In this document: positions 25,950 through 34,314 of the stretch, one piece after another
Layout of the letters: each line of letters begins with the position of its first letter
How positions within the stretch are numbered: position 1 is the first letter of the stretch
Assembly (NCBI RefSeq): GCF_002288385.1
Contig: NZ_CP016783.1
Location: forward strand, 682,001 to 746,000
From: Candidatus Planktophila lacus
GTDB lineage: Bacteria; Actinomycetota; Actinomycetes; Nanopelagicales; Nanopelagicaceae
Length of the DNA stretch: 64,000 bases
Direction of reading: 5' to 3'
The notes under the pieces: model-generated
What the model was told of the DNA's origin: nothing
Seen by the model: the letters and a program-made list of their open reading frames with translations, nothing else
Database searches by the model: none
Program-made: the position numbers and the translations under genes

Positions 25950-25989
25950 TGTGAGCCGTCATTTCACACGGGGTCGCAAACACCCCCGT
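25950..25989 (+). promoter_or_regulatory. Candidate structured leader of the NCS2 permease gene
   Basis: Between the YczE-type gene and the permease start lie two hairpins that share bases. The first is TGTGA (25950-25954) with TCACA (25964-25968). The second is ACGGGG (25968-25973) with CCCCGT (25984-25989). In addition CCGT (25956-25959) can pair with ACGG (25968-25971), which would break the second hairpin. The ribosome-binding GAAAGG (26001-26006) follows. It does not resemble the classical purine riboswitch core. Function is inferred from position. Confidence 0.4.
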
Positions 25990-26012
25990 TAACAAAATTA
26001 GAAAGGTTCGTC

Positions 26013-27449
26013 ATGCTCGATAGCTATTTCAAAATATCGGAACGTGGCTCAACTGTAGCTCGGGAAGTTCGCGGCGGCATCGTCACCTTCTTCACCATGG
26101 CATACATAGTCGCTCTAAATCCACTCATCATTGGTCTCGCAAAAGATGCTGATGGCAAATACATCGGTGGCGGAGATGCTCCTAATCTCGCTCTAGTTGC
26201 CGCGATGACTGCGCTAATGGCCGGTGTATTAACAATCCTGATGGGTGTAGTTGGAAACTATCCACTCGCACTCGCCACAGGTCTTGGCCTTAACACCTTC
26301 GTTGCAGTTGGTATCGCATCGAAAATGACATGGGCAGATGCTATGGGCCTTGTTGTAATCGAAGGCATAATCATCACCATCTTGGTGCTTACCGGCTTCA
26401 GAACAGCGGTCTTTAGAGCAGTACCTGCACAGCTAAAGATTGCAATCTCCGTGGGTATTGGTTTATTTATCGCACTTATCGGTCTTGTTGATGCGGGATT
26501 CGTTCGACGCACTGGCGCCGGTCCGGTTCCAGTAACTCTTGGTGATGGCGGAACTCTTGTTGGTTGGCCAGTAATCATCTTCGCACTTGGACTCTTCCTA
26601 ACTATCGCTCTGATGGTCAAGAAGGTAAAGGGTGCGATTCTTATCGGAATCATCGTTGCAACTATCGCAGCGGTTATCGTCGAGACAACTCTTAAGATTG
26701 GGCCGCTATTTAACGGCGCAACCGGTGAAGTAAATCCAAAGGGATGGAACCTAAACGTTCCTGCGGTACCTGAAAAGATCGCCGCTACCCCAGATTTCAG
26801 CCTCTTTGGAGATTTCAATCTTCTTGGCTCATTTGACCGTCTTCCTTTGGTCACAGTTATCCTCTTGATCTTCACCTTGCTGCTCTCAGACTTCTTCGAC
26901 ACTGTCGGAACGGTTACAGCAATCGGACACGAGTCAGGCTTGATCGATAAAGATGGAAACGTTCCAAATAACGATCGCATCCTTCTCGTCGACTCATTGG
27001 CTGCCGTTGCAGGTGGCGCTGGAAGCATCTCTTCCAATACCAGTTACATCGAATCTGCATCAGGAGTTGGCGAAGGCGCACGAACTGGTCTGGCATCTGT
27101 TGTAACCGGAGCTTGCTTCTTGCTTACGACATTCCTTGCTCCGTTAGTTGCGATCATTCCTTACGAGGCTGCAACTCCTGCCCTCATCATCGTTGGTTTC
27201 TTGATGATGACTCAGATCAAAGCCATTGATTGGGATGATTACGGAATCGCAATTCCAGCGTTCCTCACAATCATCTTGATGCCATTTACCTACAACATCT
27301 CAGTTGGTATCGGCGCTGGCTTCGTTACTCATGTAGTAATCCGCTACATCCAAGGCCGTCGCAAGGAAGTACATCCACTACTTCTTTTGGTCTCTGGCCT
27401 CTTTATGATCTACTTCTTATCTTCACCAATCAATACCTGGGTTGGATAA
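26013..27449 (+). CDS. NCS2-family nucleobase permease (AzgA/guanine-hypoxanthine type)
   Basis: The 478-residue protein is a nucleobase:cation symporter-2 of the AzgA-like branch, which imports adenine, guanine or hypoxanthine. Signature segments are TFFTMAYIVALNP in the first span, ATGLGLNTFVAVG, LLLSDFFDTVGTVTAIG in the eighth-span region with a conserved acidic residue, and SNTSYIESASGVGEGARTG. About 12-14 hydrophobic segments are present. A GAAAGG ribosome-binding site lies 6 bases before the ATG. It feeds adenine to Apt, encoded 6 kb earlier. A very strong hairpin terminator follows its stop. Exact purine specificity is not decided. Confidence 0.93.
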   Translation: MLDSYFKISERGSTVAREVRGGIVTFFTMAYIVALNPLIIGLAKDADGKYIGGGDAPNLALVAAMTALMAGVLTILMGVVGNYPLALATGLGLNTFVAVGIASKMTWADAMGLVVIEGIIITILVLTGFRTAVFRAVPAQLKIAISVGIGLFIALIGLVDAGFVRRTGAGPVPVTLGDGGTLVGWPVIIFALGLFLTIALMVKKVKGAILIGIIVATIAAVIVETTLKIGPLFNGATGEVNPKGWNLNVPAVPEKIAATPDFSLFGDFNLLGSFDRLPLVTVILLIFTLLLSDFFDTVGTVTAIGHESGLIDKDGNVPNNDRILLVDSLAAVAGGAGSISSNTSYIESASGVGEGARTGLASVVTGACFLLTTFLAPLVAIIPYEAATPALIIVGFLMMTQIKAIDWDDYGIAIPAFLTIILMPFTYNISVGIGAGFVTHVVIRYIQGRRKEVHPLLLLVSGLFMIYFLSSPINTWVG

Positions 27450-27464
27450 GTAAGTAATTAGTAA

Positions 27465-27504
27465 GTAGAAAGCCCCCGGTTGTTGTTAACCGGGGGCTTT
27501 CTAC
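27465..27504. terminator. Bidirectional intrinsic terminator between the permease and ung
   Basis: A perfect 17-base-pair stem (27465-27481 with 27488-27504) with a 6-base loop GTTGTT sits between two convergent stops. The GC core is GCCCCCGG/CCGGGGGC, bounded by A-rich and T-rich flanks (AGAAA/TTTCT), so it can terminate transcripts from both sides. The ung stop codon begins 2 bases after the stem. Confidence 0.9.
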
Positions 27505-27505
27505 T

Positions 27506-28153
27506 TTAAATAGACCAGTCGATGGGTTGGCGCCCCTTGCTAACCAATACTTGATTAGCTCGGCTAAAAGGTTTGGAACCGAAAAATCCACGGTAGGCAG
27601 ATAGCGGACTGGGATGAACGGATGAAATGCAATCCGATTTAGGAAAGTGGTGTTCCACCTCTTGCGCGTTGGCGCCCCAAAGAATTGCAACAACTCCTTG
27701 TTGGGCGAGAACAGAAACAACTTGATCCGTAAATTCTCTCCAACCTATATCTCTATGTGAATTGCTCTCGCCTTCTGCACATGTAAGGGTTCGATTTAAA
27801 AGAACAACACCCTGTTTGCACCAAGGAGAAAGATCTCCTGAAGTTGGGTGAGGAATATCTAAGTCATCAACTAATTCACGATATATGTTCTTTAGTGAAG
27901 CCGGCAGTTTTCCGTCTCTTCGCGCTGTTGAGAAGGCCAGGCCCATCGCATCATCTGAGTTTGGATAAGGATCTTGCCCAAAGATTAAAACTCTTGCCTG
28001 CGTCGGATCAAAGCTTAAGGACTTCATAACATCTTCGCGTGCCGGTAGATAGGCGTCCGCCTGAAGTTCTCTCTCAATCCGATCTAGGAGATCTAGTGAA
28101 CCCTCGAGCAAATCGCGCCAGCCAGGATGTAACTGTTCTCTGAAACTAGTCAT
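27506..28153 (-). CDS. ung: Uracil-DNA glycosylase
   Basis: Ung excises uracil from DNA to start base-excision repair. The 215 residues show the water-activating loop GQDPYPN (Asp61), the Asn-containing LLNRTLT strand that reads uracil, the WGANAQEV segment and the minor-groove loop HPSPLSAYRGF (His180). It is a family 1 enzyme. Its ATG overlaps the stop of the upstream ABC ATPase by 4 bases, so the two are co-translated although the functions differ. The gene ends at the shared terminator. Confidence 0.96.
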   Translation of the reverse strand: MTSFREQLHPGWRDLLEGSLDLLDRIERELQADAYLPAREDVMKSLSFDPTQARVLIFGQDPYPNSDDAMGLAFSTARRDGKLPASLKNIYRELVDDLDIPHPTSGDLSPWCKQGVVLLNRTLTCAEGESNSHRDIGWREFTDQVVSVLAQQGVVAILWGANAQEVEHHFPKSDCISSVHPSPLSAYRGFFGSKPFSRANQVLVSKGRQPIDWSI

Positions 28154-28947
28154 CTACTTCTAGCGAAGAAACGCGAACCATCTGTAGTCACATCGATACT
28201 AACTCCGAAAACAGCGCTCATATGCTCCGATGTAATTACTTCGGCGATAGGTCCTGAAATCGCAATTACCCCATCTTTGATAATGAGTGCATGCGTAGTT
28301 CCGGCTGGAATTTCTTCAATGTGATGAGTAACGATGATGCTAGATGGTGCTAACGGATCTAATGAAAATTCTGAGAAGCGACGAAGTAAATCCTCGCGAC
28401 CACCCAGATCAAGACCAGCGGTAGGTTCATCTAAAAGGAGTAGTTCAGGGTCAGCCATCAATGCGCGGGCGATCTGTACTCTCTTTTTTTCTCCATCACT
28501 AAGCGTGTAGTAACGGCGATCGGCGAACTCGCGAACTCCGAAGGTGGTTAACAGCGCTACAGCACGTGACTCATCCCAGAGATCATAAACTTCATTCCAT
28601 CTACCAATCACGGCGTATGCCGCAGTTAGAACAACATCTCGAACAAATTCATCATCGGGAATATCTTCAGCAAGTAACGATGCACAAATTCCGATACGGG
28701 TTCGCAGTTCAGAGAGATCAACTTTTCCCATCTGTTTATCGAGTATCGAAACTGTTCCAGAAGTCGGAAAGATGCGCGTGGCTAAGATGTTGAGAAGTGT
28801 GGATTTACCTGCGCCATTAGGTCCAAGAATTACCCAACGCTCTCCGCTTTGAATTCGGAAATCTATCGGTCCGAGAATACGTTTATCGCCGCGGGTAACG
28901 CTCACCCCTTGCATTGCTAGGACAACTTGGCTCGGTGCGGCGTTCAT
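28150..28947 (-). CDS. ABC-type ATPase subunit without a neighbouring permease
   Basis: A single ABC ATPase domain of 265 residues: Walker A GPNGAGKST (42-50), a variant signature LSDGEKKRV instead of LSGGQ, Walker B LLLLDEPTAGLD and the switch His in VTHHIEEIP. The architecture resembles ModF/YlmA-like single-domain ATPases rather than a known importer. No permease or binding protein is adjacent; the gene is followed by ung and preceded by the divergent serB. It may serve a transporter encoded elsewhere or act on a soluble target. An inverted repeat lies in the shared upstream region. Confidence 0.88.
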   Translation of the reverse strand: MNAAPSQVVLAMQGVSVTRGDKRILGPIDFRIQSGERWVILGPNGAGKSTLLNILATRIFPTSGTVSILDKQMGKVDLSELRTRIGICASLLAEDIPDDEFVRDVVLTAAYAVIGRWNEVYDLWDESRAVALLTTFGVREFADRRYYTLSDGEKKRVQIARALMADPELLLLDEPTAGLDLGGREDLLRRFSEFSLDPLAPSSIIVTHHIEEIPAGTTHALIIKDGVIAISGPIAEVITSEHMSAVFGVSIDVTTDGSRFFARSR

Positions 28948-28974
28948 AGATGAAAAAGATAGCGGTAAAGGGGA

Positions 28975-29013
28975 TGAATCACTTGCAATTGCGCCATGCG
29001 CTGATGTGATTCA
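28975..29013. repeat. 8-bp inverted repeat in the ABC ATPase/serB divergent region
   Basis: TGAATCAC (28975-28982) is repeated inverted as GTGATTCA (29006-29013), 31 bases centre to centre, about three helical turns. A short GCGCCATGCGC palindrome lies between them. The arrangement suits a protein operator or a hairpin in the intergenic DNA between two divergent genes. A matching regulator is not identified. Confidence 0.6.
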
Positions 29014-29014
29014 C

Positions 29015-29020
29015 GATAAT
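29015..29020 (+). promoter_or_regulatory. Candidate -10 element of serB (near-leaderless)
   Basis: GATAAT lies 10 bases before the serB ATG, which would place transcription start only about 4 bases upstream of the start codon. No Shine-Dalgarno is seen there, in keeping with leaderless mRNAs common in Actinobacteria. No good -35 match is found at normal spacing. Confidence 0.35.
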
Positions 29021-29030
29021 CTTCTCCATT

Positions 29031-30230
29031 ATGGAGTCAAAAAACGGTGTTTCAGAGCAACAATTCACCGGCCTTATCTTGGTCTCCGGAGTTGATAGTC
29101 CAGGCATTACAGAGGCTCTCTTCGAAACGCTCTCCCCTTTTGCTGTAACTATTCTTGATATCCAGCAAGTCGTAATTCGTGGTCGATTGATTTTGACAGT
29201 TTTAATCTCTCTTTCACCCGCTCACGCTAAATCGATTGAGGCGGACCTAGAAGAATGTGCCGCGAAATTAGGCGTAGATATCGCAACCTCCTTTGAAAGC
29301 AGCGACCAGAGCTCGATTGCTGCAAAGAAATCTCTTCTGCACGTCGTTGTGCTTTCACAATCTCTAAAGCCGCAAGCCATAAATGCCATCGCTGCAGTGA
29401 TTGCCCAAGATGGCGGAAATATTGAACGCATAAACCGAACCGCTAGTTATCCAGTAACCGCTGTCGAATTAACCGTCTCTGGTGCTGATTTGGCAACGCT
29501 GCGCAGCGCGCTAGCTACGACCGGAAGTGAACTCGGTGTTGATATCGCAGTCTCCCTTGGGGGGCTAATGCGCTTTGCAACGAAGTTGGTAGTAATGGAT
29601 GTGGATTCAACGCTGATTAAACAAGAAGTGATTGAACTTCTCGGTGCCAAGGCAGGCGTTCAAAGTAAGATTGCAGAGATCACCGAGGCAGCGATGAGAG
29701 GCGAACTCGACTTTGAAGCAAGCCTACGCGCACGTGTTGCACTTCTCAAGGGTCTACCTGAATCCGTTCTAGTTGATGTGCAATCTGAGATCACTTTGAC
29801 ACCTGGTGCTCGCACACTAGTTCGCACCTTAAAGAAACTCGGACACCATATCGCTCTAGTTTCTGGCGGCTTTGAACCTGTTATTGCACCGCTGGCTTCC
29901 GAATTAGGTATCGACCATATGCGCGCCAATAATCTAGAAATTGCAGATGGAAAGCTAACTGGCGCACTTGTCGGTCCAGTTATTGATCGCGCAGGAAAAG
30001 CAACTGCCCTGCGTGATTTCGCCGCCGAACATAACATTGATTTAGAGCAGACTATTGCTATCGGTGATGGCGCAAATGATTTAGATATGATCGCCATAGC
30101 GGGAATGGGAATAGCATTTAATGCTAAACCCGCCGTTAAAGCAGCGGCAGACAGCTCTGTTTCTGCGCCATATCTAGATTCCGTTCTCTACCTAATGGGA
30201 ATTTCTCGTGAAGAGGTTGAAGAGGCTTAA
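29031..30230 (+). CDS. serB: Phosphoserine phosphatase with N-terminal ACT domains
   Basis: SerB removes phosphate from O-phosphoserine, the last step of serine synthesis. The 399 residues comprise two ACT-type regulatory domains (about 10-90 and 102-175), as in mycobacterial SerB2, then a HAD phosphatase domain with the nucleophile motif VVMDVDSTLI (Asp190 and Asp192), SGGFEPVIAPLA (motif II) and GDGANDLDMI (motif III/IV). The ACT domains suggest feedback by an amino acid. The gene stands alone on the plus strand, divergent from the ABC ATPase, and its stop is a single base away from the convergent hisG stop. Confidence 0.95.
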   Translation: MESKNGVSEQQFTGLILVSGVDSPGITEALFETLSPFAVTILDIQQVVIRGRLILTVLISLSPAHAKSIEADLEECAAKLGVDIATSFESSDQSSIAAKKSLLHVVVLSQSLKPQAINAIAAVIAQDGGNIERINRTASYPVTAVELTVSGADLATLRSALATTGSELGVDIAVSLGGLMRFATKLVVMDVDSTLIKQEVIELLGAKAGVQSKIAEITEAAMRGELDFEASLRARVALLKGLPESVLVDVQSEITLTPGARTLVRTLKKLGHHIALVSGGFEPVIAPLASELGIDHMRANNLEIADGKLTGALVGPVIDRAGKATALRDFAAEHNIDLEQTIAIGDGANDLDMIAIAGMGIAFNAKPAVKAAADSSVSAPYLDSVLYLMGISREEVEEA

Positions 30231-30231
30231 T

Positions 30232-31077
30232 TTAAAGCCGGCACGCGTGGATATCTGTAACCAAGATTCCACGTGCACCTAAAGACCACAACTCATCCAT
30301 TAAACGATTTGTATCTTTACGAAGCACCATCGCGCGAACTGCGACCCAATCCTCTTTCTGTAGAGGTGAGATAGTTGGTGATTCAAGTCCTGGTGTGATT
30401 GCGCAAGCTTTATCAACGCTCACCTTCGGAATGTCATAATCTAGAAGAACATACTCGCGAGCAGTTACGACTCCTTGCAGGCGTCGTTGCAGAACTTCTA
30501 AACCAGCTGGTACAGCAGCACCGCTACGTGTAATAAGAACGGCCTCGCTCACCAAGATCGGATCTCCGAATATTGCAAGTCCCGCCTGGCGAAGAGTGTT
30601 TCCGGTACTCACAACATCTGCGATTACATCAGCAACGCCAAGACGAACGCTACTTTCAACTGCTCCATCTAAGCGAACAACCTCGGCCTTGATTGACTTC
30701 TGAGCAAGGTAATTTTGAACAAGTCCTGGGTATGCGGTTGCGACCCGCTTTCCATTTAAATCCGAGATCGAAAGTTTTTCAGACGCAGGTCCTGCAAATC
30801 TAAATGTTGAACCACCAAAACCAAGTGATAGAACTTCAGTAGCGGCGGCTCCAGAATCTATAAGTAAATCTCGCCCAGTTACGCCCGCTTCTAGTTCGCC
30901 AGAGCCAACATACAGAGCAATATCTCGCGGACGAAGATAATAGAACTCAACGTTATTTTCGGGATCGATTAAGACTAGATCTCGAGAGTCACTTCTCTGT
31001 CGGTAGCCTGCCTCTTTGAAAATTTCGATTGAGGCGTCAGCCAACGAACCCTTATTTGGAATTGCGATCTTTAACAT
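30232..31077 (-). CDS. hisG: ATP phosphoribosyltransferase (long form)
   Basis: HisG condenses ATP and PRPP in the first step of histidine synthesis. With 281 residues it is the long form, with a catalytic domain (KIAIPNKGSLADAS, ELEAGVTGRDLL, the PRPP-binding VADVIADVVSTGNTLRQAGL) and a C-terminal ACT-like regulatory domain (residues about 205-281) that binds histidine. Short-form HisG would need HisZ. It follows hisE by 13 bases and ends the long minus-strand run. Histidine feedback is expected from the family. Confidence 0.96.
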   Translation of the reverse strand: MLKIAIPNKGSLADASIEIFKEAGYRQRSDSRDLVLIDPENNVEFYYLRPRDIALYVGSGELEAGVTGRDLLIDSGAAATEVLSLGFGGSTFRFAGPASEKLSISDLNGKRVATAYPGLVQNYLAQKSIKAEVVRLDGAVESSVRLGVADVIADVVSTGNTLRQAGLAIFGDPILVSEAVLITRSGAAVPAGLEVLQRRLQGVVTAREYVLLDYDIPKVSVDKACAITPGLESPTISPLQKEDWVAVRAMVLRKDTNRLMDELWSLGARGILVTDIHACRL

Positions 31078-31090
31078 TTACTACCTATCT

Positions 31091-31354
31091 CTAGAGAAAC
31101 TTGTATATATCTGAAGGTTGTAACCCGCGCGCTAACATCAAAGTTTGGAGATGATAGATAAGTTGGCTGATCTCCTCGGCCAGTGCTTGATCGCTCTCAT
31201 GTTCTGCAGCCAGCCAGACTTCACCGGCTTCTTCAAGAACCTTCTTTCCGATCGAATGAACTCCGGCATCTATCGCCGCCACAGTGCCCGAACCCGCTTC
31301 ACGGGTAGCCACCTTTGCAGCAAGCTCTTCAAAGAGTTGATCGAAAGTCTTCAT
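31091..31354 (-). CDS. hisE: Phosphoribosyl-ATP pyrophosphatase
   Basis: HisE hydrolyses phosphoribosyl-ATP to phosphoribosyl-AMP and pyrophosphate, the second step of histidine synthesis. The 87 residues form the all-alpha MazG-like fold: [14 protein letters not shown] at the start, the metal-binding [18 protein letters not shown] helices and [17 protein letters not shown]. It is a stand-alone protein, not fused to HisI. It sits between rpe and hisG with 12- and 13-base gaps. The hisE-hisG pair is common in Actinobacteria away from the main his operon. Confidence 0.95.
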   Translation of the reverse strand: MKTFDQLFEELAAKVATREAGSGTVAAIDAGVHSIGKKVLEEAGEVWLAAEHESDQALAEEISQLIYHLQTLMLARGLQPSDIYKFL

Positions 31355-31366
31355 GCTCAGAGTTTA

Positions 31367-32029
31367 CTAGAGTGCGCTTGCGCGATGGCGGAGCATTTCA
31401 ACCATAGCCGCAGGTTCTGGAGAGTTGAAAACAGCAGATCCAGCGACAAAGGTATCTGCCCCTGCTTCACGTGCCATTGCGATGGTATCGATAGAGATTC
31501 CACCATCTACTTGCAACCAGATTGGACGATCGCCTATCGATCTACGGGTAAGGCGAACCTTATCCATCATCTCTGCCATGAATTTCTGGCCCCCGAATCC
31601 TGGTTCCACCGTCATGATGAGAAACATGTCGACGAGATCAGAAAATTCTAAGTAATTTTCAATTGGAGTTCCGGGCTTTACTGCAAGGCCAGCTCTTGCG
31701 CCATGTGATTTAATCCCCCGCAACGTCTTATTGATATCAACAGCCGCTTCTGCGTGGATCGTGACGCTTCCCGAACCGGCAATTGCATATTCAATCGCTA
31801 AGGTGTCAACATCCTCGACCATTAAATGAGCATCGATGAGGGTTGGTGATGCGGCGATAATCGCCTGTGCCTCCGCTAAGTTCCAAGTTTCGTTCGGAAC
31901 AAAGCGATTATCCATAATATCTAGATGAATGAGATCTGAAACTTCGGCGATCTTGGCAATCTCACTGACAATATTCTCGCGATCGGCGCTAAGAATGCTT
32001 GGCGTGATTCGAATATGTTGATCGCTCAT
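31367..32029 (-). CDS. rpe: Ribulose-phosphate 3-epimerase
   Basis: Rpe interconverts ribulose 5-phosphate and xylulose 5-phosphate in the pentose phosphate pathway. The 220 residues show the TIM-barrel landmarks ITPSILSAD, LIHLDIMDNRFVPN with metal ligands, DAHLMVED, MTVEPGFGGQKF and the phosphate-binding VAGSAVF end. It lies 9 bases after rsmB and 12 before hisE, placing a PRPP-related sugar step next to the PRPP-using hisG. The order fmt-rsmB-rpe is conserved in Actinobacteria. Confidence 0.96.
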   Translation of the reverse strand: MSDQHIRITPSILSADRENIVSEIAKIAEVSDLIHLDIMDNRFVPNETWNLAEAQAIIAASPTLIDAHLMVEDVDTLAIEYAIAGSGSVTIHAEAAVDINKTLRGIKSHGARAGLAVKPGTPIENYLEFSDLVDMFLIMTVEPGFGGQKFMAEMMDKVRLTRRSIGDRPIWLQVDGGISIDTIAMAREAGADTFVAGSAVFNSPEPAAMVEMLRHRASAL

Positions 32030-32038
32030 AGAAATACC

Positions 32039-33409
32039 TTATTCGCCTTTCTTGCGAAATACCGCCATGAACATGGAATCGCTCTGATGGCGATGGGTCC
32101 ATAGCGAAAGGGATTTACCGCGCATCGCGCTGTTAAGTCCTTCTGGAAGAAAGGGCGCCAAATCGATCTGTTCTAACTCTGGATGAGCCTTCAAAATATC
32201 AGCAACCGCAACAGTAGTTTCGGCAAAGTGCGGCGAGCAAGTTGCATAAGCAAAGAGCCCACCATCTGCCAACACGGATACTGCGCTATCGGATAATTCG
32301 CGTTGTAACGCTGTTAACGCACGTAGATCGGTGACAGTTCTGCGCCAACGAACTTCGGGACGGCGACGTAACGCACCGAGCCCAGTGCAAGGAACATCAG
32401 CAAGAATGGCATCGAAGAGTTCACCGTGTGAAGCGATTTCGCGACCATCTCCTACCCAAACTCTCGCACTTCCAATTACTTGTCTAACTAACTCTGCTCT
32501 TGGTTGGCTAACTTCATTTGCCGTAAATTCTTTCCCATTTTCTTGCGCGATTGAAGAAAGAAGCGCCGCTTTTCCGCCAGGCCCAGCACACAGATCTAGC
32601 CATCGTTGTGATTGCCCAGCAACGTTAGAAAAAATCTGCGCAACGAGCTGAGATCCTTCATCCTGCACGCCCGCTCTTCTACGTCGCACCGGCTCTAGTG
32701 AATTCGGAATACCATCAAACTTAATTCCATACTCTGAAAACTCCGTGGGTACTCCGCCCAACTCAACTAACTCTGCCTGCGAGGAACGCCCTGGCCACCA
32801 AACTAAAGTCGGTGATGCCGGAATATTGTTAGCAATTAGCGCAGATTCAACCTCTGAGAAATCCTTAAGCAAGTCAAAGTAAGCCGAAACTATCCACTCT
32901 GGGTGCGAGTGAATTATCGCTAACCGTTCAACCTCATCTTTAATATCGTTAACCGGCTCCATCCACTGATCCAGCGTCTGAGCGCTCATCTTTCGCAACA
33001 TGGCGTTGACGAATGAGGCTTTCGACTCCCCCAGCACTTTACGGGCAAGTTCCACCGTCTCAGATACCGCCGCATGAGTTGCGACTCTCATCTCGAAGAG
33101 CTGGTGCGCTCCCAGACGAATTACATCGACAATTCCGTTATCGACTTCACTCCAGGGTCTATCGGAAATCTGCGCAGCAATGTAATCGTGTCGCCCCTGC
33201 ATGCGCAGAGTTCCGTAGAGAAGTTCGGTAGCAAAACCCTTATCCCGTTGCTCATACTTAGAATCATTTAACGCACTTGGAAGTAATAAATTTGAATATC
33301 CGCCACGCTGATTAACCTCTTGCAAGATGTCGAAGACTAATAAGCGAATAGGATCTGGCTTAGGTGATTTGAAGGTGTTGCGACGAGCTGGCGTTGACTT
33401 TTCGTTCAT
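32039..33409 (-). CDS. rsmB: 16S rRNA m5C967 methyltransferase RsmB
   Basis: RsmB methylates C967 of 16S rRNA. The 456 residues have an N-terminal NusB-like RNA-binding domain (about 20-150; RLLVFDILQEVNQRGGYSNLLLPSAL) and a C-terminal NOL1/NOP2/Sun methyltransferase domain with the SAM motif LCAGPGGKAALL, the first cysteine motif DVPCTGLGALRRRPEVRWRR and the catalytic cysteine motif YATCSPHFAET. The start overlaps the fmt stop by 4 bases. The order def-fmt-rsmB matches other bacteria and groups translation-initiation and ribosome-modification genes. Confidence 0.95.
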   Translation of the reverse strand: MNEKSTPARRNTFKSPKPDPIRLLVFDILQEVNQRGGYSNLLLPSALNDSKYEQRDKGFATELLYGTLRMQGRHDYIAAQISDRPWSEVDNGIVDVIRLGAHQLFEMRVATHAAVSETVELARKVLGESKASFVNAMLRKMSAQTLDQWMEPVNDIKDEVERLAIIHSHPEWIVSAYFDLLKDFSEVESALIANNIPASPTLVWWPGRSSQAELVELGGVPTEFSEYGIKFDGIPNSLEPVRRRRAGVQDEGSQLVAQIFSNVAGQSQRWLDLCAGPGGKAALLSSIAQENGKEFTANEVSQPRAELVRQVIGSARVWVGDGREIASHGELFDAILADVPCTGLGALRRRPEVRWRRTVTDLRALTALQRELSDSAVSVLADGGLFAYATCSPHFAETTVAVADILKAHPELEQIDLAPFLPEGLNSAMRGKSLSLWTHRHQSDSMFMAVFRKKGE

Positions 33410-34314
33410 TTAAAGCACGCTTCTGGCTCAATACGGGCTCCATTTACCCAGTCCATAGCCGGCATAGATGCTTTACCTGCAGGCTTTAAAGTAAAGATTT
33501 TTAGTGAGCCCTCGGAGGTGGAGACAAACAATTCTTTTCCTTCGAGAAGTATTTCTCCTGGTTGGCCAGACTTCGCCTCACTTGTTTCAGCAGACTCAAT
33601 TTTTATCGCTTCATCGCGGAAAGTGGTCCATGCTCCAGGTGCTGGGTAGAAAGCGCGAATCTTTCGCTCGATCTTCGTTGCTGGCAGTTGCCAATCAATC
33701 CGCCCCTCATCTTTTGATAACTTCTCCGCACGTGATCTCCCAATCTCTGATTGGATCACTGGGCTCTCGTTGGCTTCGATTGCCTTGATCGCATCTAAAA
33801 CTACTGGCGCACCAATTGCTGCTAGATCTTGCAGCAGAGATGAGGTAGTTGCCTTATCTGGCATCGCTATCTCTTTCTGGCGATAGATCGGCCCAGTATC
33901 CATACCTTTATCGAGTTGAAAGACGGTAATTCCCGTGCTTTGATCCCCTGCTTCAATTGCGCGTTGTACTGGAGCAGCGCCCTGCCACTTGGGAAGCAGT
34001 GAAAAATGAAGATTTAAAAAACCATGTCTAGGTACGTTGAGAACTTCCTCTTTAATGATCACACCAAAGCCAATGGTGATAACTAGATCTATATCTGCGA
34101 CCGCTAATTTGAGCTCTTCTTGGTCTACTGGCTTACGAACGATAATTCCATGGTCCTTGGCCCAGATAGCAACTGGTGATTCCTTGCGCGCCAGCCCACG
34201 ACCCGCGGGTCTATCTGGCTGGGTGATCACCGCAACAAGATCGTGTCCACTAACGAAGAGCGCCTCAAGAGTTGGTAGAGCGACTTCAGGCGTTGCAGCA
34301 ACTGCGATCTGCAC
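33406..34314 (-). CDS. fmt: Methionyl-tRNA formyltransferase
   Basis: Fmt formylates initiator Met-tRNA with 10-formyltetrahydrofolate. The 302 residues show the formyltransferase domain with VITQPDRPAGRG, the catalytic NLHFSLLPKWQGAAPVQRAI and the TGITVFQLDKGMDTGPI segment, then the C-terminal OB-like tRNA-binding domain (KIRAFYPAPGAWT onward). It shares a base with the def stop and overlaps rsmB by 4 bases, so def, fmt and rsmB are tightly coupled. The folate supply links it to metH in one-carbon metabolism. Confidence 0.97.
   Translation of the reverse strand: MQIAVAATPEVALPTLEALFVSGHDLVAVITQPDRPAGRGLARKESPVAIWAKDHGIIVRKPVDQEELKLAVADIDLVITIGFGVIIKEEVLNVPRHGFLNLHFSLLPKWQGAAPVQRAIEAGDQSTGITVFQLDKGMDTGPIYRQKEIAMPDKATTSSLLQDLAAIGAPVVLDAIKAIEANESPVIQSEIGRSRAEKLSKDEGRIDWQLPATKIERKIRAFYPAPGAWTTFRDEAIKIESAETSEAKSGQPGEILLEGKELFVSTSEGSLKIFTLKPAGKASMPAMDWVNGARIEPEACFK

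Noticed and set aside
26258-27037. A 259-codon open frame antisense to the NCS2 permease
   Set aside because: It is the mirror frame of a real membrane-protein gene, with biased Thr/Pro/Ile composition, no family signature and no ribosome-binding site.
29660-30097. A 145-codon minus-strand frame within serB
   Set aside because: It covers the HAD domain of serB in a mirror frame and has no recognisable fold or start signal.
31145-31651. A 168-codon plus-strand frame over hisE and rpe
   Set aside because: Both genes on the minus strand are clear family members with all motifs; this frame shows none.
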